Source: Dichomitus squalens LYAD-421 SS1
Taxonomy: Eukaryota; Basidiomycota; Agaricomycetes; Polyporales; Polyporaceae
Reading direction: 5' to 3'
NCBI RefSeq assembly: GCF_000275845.1
Contig: NW_006766975.1
Coordinates: forward strand, 5,933-69,932
Length of the DNA stretch: 64,000 nt
In this document: in pieces, positions 59,676 through 64,000 of the stretch
Layout: each line of letters opens with the position of its first letter
How positions within the stretch are numbered: position 1 is the first letter of the stretch
Notes under the pieces: generated by a model
Told to the model about the DNA's origin: nothing
Database searches by the model: none
What the model saw: the letters and a program-made list of their open reading frames with translations, nothing else
Position numbers and translations under genes: made by a program

Positions 59676-60140
59676 AGGGTTAGGGTAGGCAATGGTACGT
59701 TTGATTGGTGCTGTTGTAGCAAGTGCGATACACCTTATGTATGTATCTCAGGCAGCATCTCCGCCAATCATTCAATGGCTCGGGTTCTATCGCTAAACAG
59801 AGTTGTCTTACGTTCAATGGCCACTTACCTGCGTGGTCAGAGCACATTGCGGTGCTACGCTTGTTGCATGAGAAGAGGGGAGGTATCAGAATTTATGGAC
59901 GGGCAAGGGGAAGACAAGTCTACTCGTTCAGCTCGGCTTTTCGACGCCGGAAGTCAGTCGGACGGGAGCTGTTCGCACTTGATGAATGCTTCTACGAACC
60001 TTCTATTGAACTCTAACGCAATGCTTCGTGAGACACGGTGTCTATGAAAGGCGCAGGAGTCCTCAGGTGATAGGGCTGGTATAAAGGTAGATAAATGACC
60101 AGTGCCCGGTCCCCACCGTTCCTGACTCCGTTTCGTGACT
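59676..60140. other. Intergenic
   Basis: This contains the 3' flank of P450 copy 3, partly similar to that of copy 2, and the upstream region of the next membrane-protein gene. No gene is supported. Confidence 0.4.
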
Positions 60141-61619
60141 ATGAGCGGCGCGCCAGCCTCAAGCGATCCTGTATCGCGGCGCTTTGCGGTCCACTCGGTG
60201 GAGTCCAAGCTTGCTCTCGTTGCAATCGAGACGGTATTGCTTGGTGAATGGTTTGTGTGGGGTCACTTCGCTGGGTTGATTAGCTGATGTGTTGTCTGCA
60301 GGCGTCCTCACCTGGTTCTTCCTCCGTTGCCTCGTGGCTCTATTCATGTGAGTTCCCTTCGGCCAATCTGCGTCTGAGATTGCGTCCGACATGCGTTCAT
60401 GTCACATTCACCCCACCCCAGATGGCAGAAGCATCTGGGATCTTGGTTATCCCAAACAGCCGGGAAGATGCTCATCATCCCCTACGGAGTGACGTGGCTG
60501 TACGTCATCACCAACTTGCTTGGCGTGAGAGCGTACATCTTGGAGGCCATATCGGCAGGACCAGGTTCGCTACTATCGCCACCAGCCAGCACCGAACCCG
60601 ATGATGCAGATGGGAGCCTGCAGCGCTTCTTTTTCTTATCCCAATGCGTGGGGTCGGTGACACTCACTTTGAATGTCAAGCTGTTTGGCCTAGTCTCGCC
60701 TTCGTCGTTTTCTAATCTGGGGGGTTCTCAAATCACAGACACTCCTGTTCAATGGCGTGACTTGTTGGAGGGCTTGTATGCTCTGGGGCTTGGGAAGGCC
60801 GAGAACCATGGTCGGCTCTATGCTGAGCGTTATTTCAGGTGCAGCACTAGGTCGGTGCTAGTCCGTGCTTTCACTTAGTCTCGGTCCTCACGATCTCCTC
60901 CTATACTGTCAGTCTTAGGCATCATCGATTTCGTTTGGGCTTGCCAACCCCGGAACAACTTCGATACAATCACAATTGGCTCCGCAAATCTATACCGAGG
61001 GTACCCAGCTGCACGAGTCGCGGTTTTTGCCCCGCTCATCTTCAATGTCGCTGTAACCTTATTGTTCGCATATAGGGCTTGGTACGTGTTGGGGCAGACA
61101 TGATGCATATTGTCGACTCAAGTACACTCACCTAGGCAAGCGCGAGATCTGGTAATCAAGTATATTAGTCAAGGACATGGCTTCGCCAAGACGGAGAAGG
61201 TGCTATTTCTCATCGTGGAGTCCAATGCTCTGTGGTGTATATTTTCGGTAAGTCGGAGTTGGATGCTGCATCAACTACGCTCATACAAGTCCTTGGACAA
61301 TCCGGTACCCCCTACTGTATAGGGCATCATCGCCTTGTGGGAAGGAAAGATCAACAGCCCTTCACTCGCACAGAACAGCTCGCTCGATAGCTTTTGGGCG
61401 TTCTTCTCTGTGATCGTCGACGGTGCACTAGTCCCGCTTCTGGTATCTTACCCCGTTCAGCTCTACACATGTCTCTCTTCTCAGGTCCTTACTGCGTCCA
61501 TACAGGCAATCCATATAACCTTTCTTATTCTCCTCGGCATCTCGGGCAAGTCAACGTTCTTCAGCAAGGGCATTGTCCCCGTCCCGGCCAGCCGACTACC
61601 CAAAGCTCCGAAGACGTGA
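60141..61619 (+). CDS. ESG-family multi-pass membrane protein, divergent copy 6
   Basis: The start gives MSGAPASSDPVSRRFAVHSV and the first span runs VLTWFFLRCLVALFM after an intron. Then come MLIIPYGVTWLYVITNLL, CVGSVTLTLNV, TCWRACMLWGLGRPRT, VFAPLIFNVAVTLLFAYRAW, EKVLFLIVESNALWCIFS and a DGALVPLLV segment. The final exon gives AIHITFLILLGISGKS and ends with a short basic tail at 61619. The order is that of the family, but the hallmark motifs have drifted: ESG-x-x-YC has become ESNALWC, and YPT-x-IIVLVALN has become HITFLILLGIS. The frame is kept, so it is a diverged gene rather than an obvious pseudogene. Confidence 0.7.
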
Positions 61620-62213
61620 TGAAAAGGAAGACAGTGCGTGGTGTACCGTTTGAAGGCGCAGGCTAGTTAGTTTCCTTTACGGATATGCTATGCGGATTCT
61701 TCAAGTTTCGTAGCTAGAATGAAATGTCGGCATATCTGGGTGTCGAAGACAGCTCAACACAAGCATCATGCGAAGGCTGTTCTCAAGCCAACCTCAGCTA
61801 TCGTATGTCAAAGTCCTTCTTTGTACTGGGTAGATACCCAATCGAAGGCTTCACTAATCATCAGTCACGTTGTTTGACTTTCCATCTATTGTGAAGAACT
61901 CCTGTTCGAAGCCGGAAACTAGCCTATATAGCTTACCCAGCTGTTTGGTACTGACTCTTGTCTGTACGAAAAATTCGTGGACTCCTCGACATATGCTCCG
62001 GACGTTATCAGACGCTGCCTCAAACCAGACAGTTCCCTGCAATAACCGAGTCTCGTCTCTTGATAGCGCGTGCTACATCGTGGTTCCGATACAAAATGAT
62101 GAACACGGACGAAGCTCCAGACTGCGTTGAGCTCTATCGTGATATGTCAGCCCTTCACCGCCAAGGTTACAGGCGCAATCGTAGTAGAACTCTTTGTCCG
62201 TTTCTGCGTGTAT
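61620..62213. other. Convergent intergenic region
   Basis: This lies between the 3' ends of two family members on opposite strands. No gene or repeat was recognised. Confidence 0.4.
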
Positions 62214-63730
62214 TCAAACCATTGCTGAGACGTCGTCATCTGCGAGGTATGCTAGCTTGTGATCGCCATCAACATCATGTGGGAGCTTTCCTTCACCAGA
62301 AGTCAGTGGGGGGCTCTCGAGGTCACTATGTGAAGTCACAGTCGTGTTCACAACAACCGTTAGTGGATCAGGTCCAGGTAGGTCGCCTTTCATGTTTTTG
62401 TCTACTGGTGACTTGTTCAACGCGACCACCACAATGATAATGGTTGGGTAGATTGCCTGCAGAGAGTACTCCGGGTCAGTTTGTCTGGGCATGGAAGCTG
62501 AAGACATGGAATTTACGATAAGTGGGACAAGGCAACCTTCAATCAAAACTCCACCGACAGTCCAGAACGAGGGTCTAGGTGGCTCTTTCTTCAAAGACGC
62601 CATTACTGAATTCTTGATGAAACGGTTGTCAATCCCAACTTGCCAAACCACGACAACGATCTGCGATTGTGAATTAGAATCAGCGCTATGGGAGCCCCAA
62701 TCACAGAACACGAACCCATAAAGCGCAATAAAGAGCGCCAGACTCTACCAATAGGGCGAGTACACTTTCCACTTGACTGGTTCTAGAGCCCTTTGCCATA
62801 AGTCGGTGAAATGCCTTACGACATACCCTATCTCAAGCTTGCGTGAGATCTTGAACGTAGTGATTGGTTCTGATAGTATAGGTCAGCGCACCAAGCTTTG
62901 TATGCAGTAAGGATCGTGGCGGCAAGATTGGTTGAAAGGGACAAGATCGAGGCAGCGTTCCCGACGAACAAGCCTTCATACATGAATCCACCTTCTGCCT
63001 TGCAAGAAAAATGCGTGTCCGAAACTCCCATGGCTGCCAGTGTAATGAAATTCAGATAATTGTTACTGGTGTAATTATTGAAACCTGCGGTGACCGCTCA
63101 CCGAGTGTAGCCAACAGGAGAATAGCACCCCATGCTTTCACCAAGCGATTCTCAGGCCAAAGCACCCAAGTTCGCCACCATACGACGAGATCGCTCAGAA
63201 TGATCTAGAGGTCACTTCAGTTCAAGCAGGTAATTCTGATTATGGACACATTCCTATCGTACATTGATTGTCAGCGTGGCAGTCCCTACGCACTGCTCCA
63301 CGAGAAACGCCGTCCACAAGGCATCCACGCTTTTGTTCGGATGTGCAAGCAAACTACCGAAACGTTGCAAGACGACGATTGACCAATGTGTCGTTGTGGA
63401 AATCAAGAGAGTTGATACTGCGAACAGTTGGATGGCTGACAACGGTCTATGCGCCCCACGTCGACTACCAAACGGTTACCCCGAACTTCGCTCATCGATA
63501 AATTGTGACTCACATGAGGAGATAGACAGAGACTACAGCTAGTGCAACGAAAAGTCCTAGCATATGCATCACATCGTGAAGTCAGATTCGACCCAACACA
63601 TCAAGGTCAGACCAAGAATCCCACCATATAGGACGGCGAAAGAAGTTGAAATGACGACGGCCGTCCAGAGTAAGTCAGGAAAGTACCGCGCAGCGGCCGT
63701 GTGGCCATCCGCATTGCCAATAGGGTCCAT
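62214..63730 (-). CDS. ESG-family multi-pass membrane protein, copy 7
   Basis: The start gives MDPIGNADGHTAAARYFPDL then LWTAVVISTSFAVLYGG. Next come MSAIQLFAVSTLLISTTTHW, CVGTATLTINV, VVWWRTWVLWPEN, LSLSTNLAATILTAYKAW, LALLVESGALYCALW, a GVLIEGCLVPLI segment and AIYPTIIIVVVALNKSPVDK, with an acidic tail ending at 62214. All hallmarks are present. It lies tail-to-tail with divergent copy 6. It appears intact; the exon limits around 62.7-62.9 kb were read by eye. Confidence 0.73.
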
Positions 63731-64000
63731 AGTAAGGGTGTGCCAGCACAGCTAAGAAACGGGAAGAAGCGGAGAAGGGGCTGGAGCAATGTATAGAGAG
63801 CACACAGCTGCCTTGACTCTTAAGGATACCCCAAGATCATTTAGCAACAGTAATCAATGTCAATAAGCAGTCGAAGACATATGACAGCAATTCCGGGAAT
63901 GTTATGCACCCTGACACGTTCTGATTAATGCGTCTTTGAGTGCTTGTCGACAAGAAGCTTCCTGTACTGGCGGCTGAATTCAATTCTCCCTCAACACTGC
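63731..64000. other. Upstream region at the window edge
   Basis: This is 270 bp upstream of the last membrane-protein gene. Nothing was recognised beyond a likely promoter; any further gene lies outside the window. Confidence 0.4.

Noticed and set aside
1..64000. CRISPR arrays, tRNA or rRNA genes
   Set aside because: No regularly spaced repeats, no convincing tRNA arms and no rRNA-like segments were seen on reading; a tRNA scan was not run.

Overview
The window looks like genomic DNA of a filamentous basidiomycete, most likely an agaricomycete (polypore-type wood or litter fungus). Nearly every gene is split by short GT-AG introns of about 50-65 nt. The proteins include families expanded in mushrooms: DUF6534 membrane proteins, a second multi-pass membrane family marked by an ESG-x-x-YC-x-x-W motif, and microsomal P450s. 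There is also a Ty3/gypsy chromovirus end. All assignments come from reading the sequence; no database search was run. Exon joins were read by eye from splice sites and reading frame.

Layout. 1-0.94 kb: the 3' end of a chromodomain retrotransposon with its polypurine tract and part of an LTR. 1.1-2.7 kb: a decayed farnesyl diphosphate synthase (FPPS) copy, split by a 635-bp hAT-type MITE with a perfect 8-bp target duplication and joined to the 3' end of an Old Yellow Enzyme gene. 3.3-4.7 kb: the intact FPPS gene. 7.1-9.4 kb: mitochondrial HSP60. 10.8-31.4 kb: a duplicated block in which a DUF6534 gene is followed by a 3'(2'),5'-bisphosphate nucleotidase (MET22/HAL2), once as a pseudogene and once intact, with further membrane-protein genes. 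33-46 kb: three more ESG-family genes and a damaged Ser/Thr-rich single-pass membrane protein gene. 46.7-48.1 kb: an inverted repeat around an assembly gap that is itself flanked by identical 195-bp direct repeats. 49-59.7 kb: three P450 genes with the same nine-exon structure plus a decayed fourth copy. 60.1-63.7 kb: two more ESG-family genes.

Housekeeping genes (FPPS, HSP60, MET22) sit among fast-evolving tandem families. The theme of the window is local duplication followed by decay: FPPS, MET22 and the P450s all have a broken relative nearby, and the two membrane families have at least three and seven copies. FPPS and the P450s are not near a recognisable terpene synthase, so a biosynthetic cluster cannot be claimed.

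Several stretches of 0.5-4.4 kb hold no gene I can support. They are listed so the reader knows they were examined.
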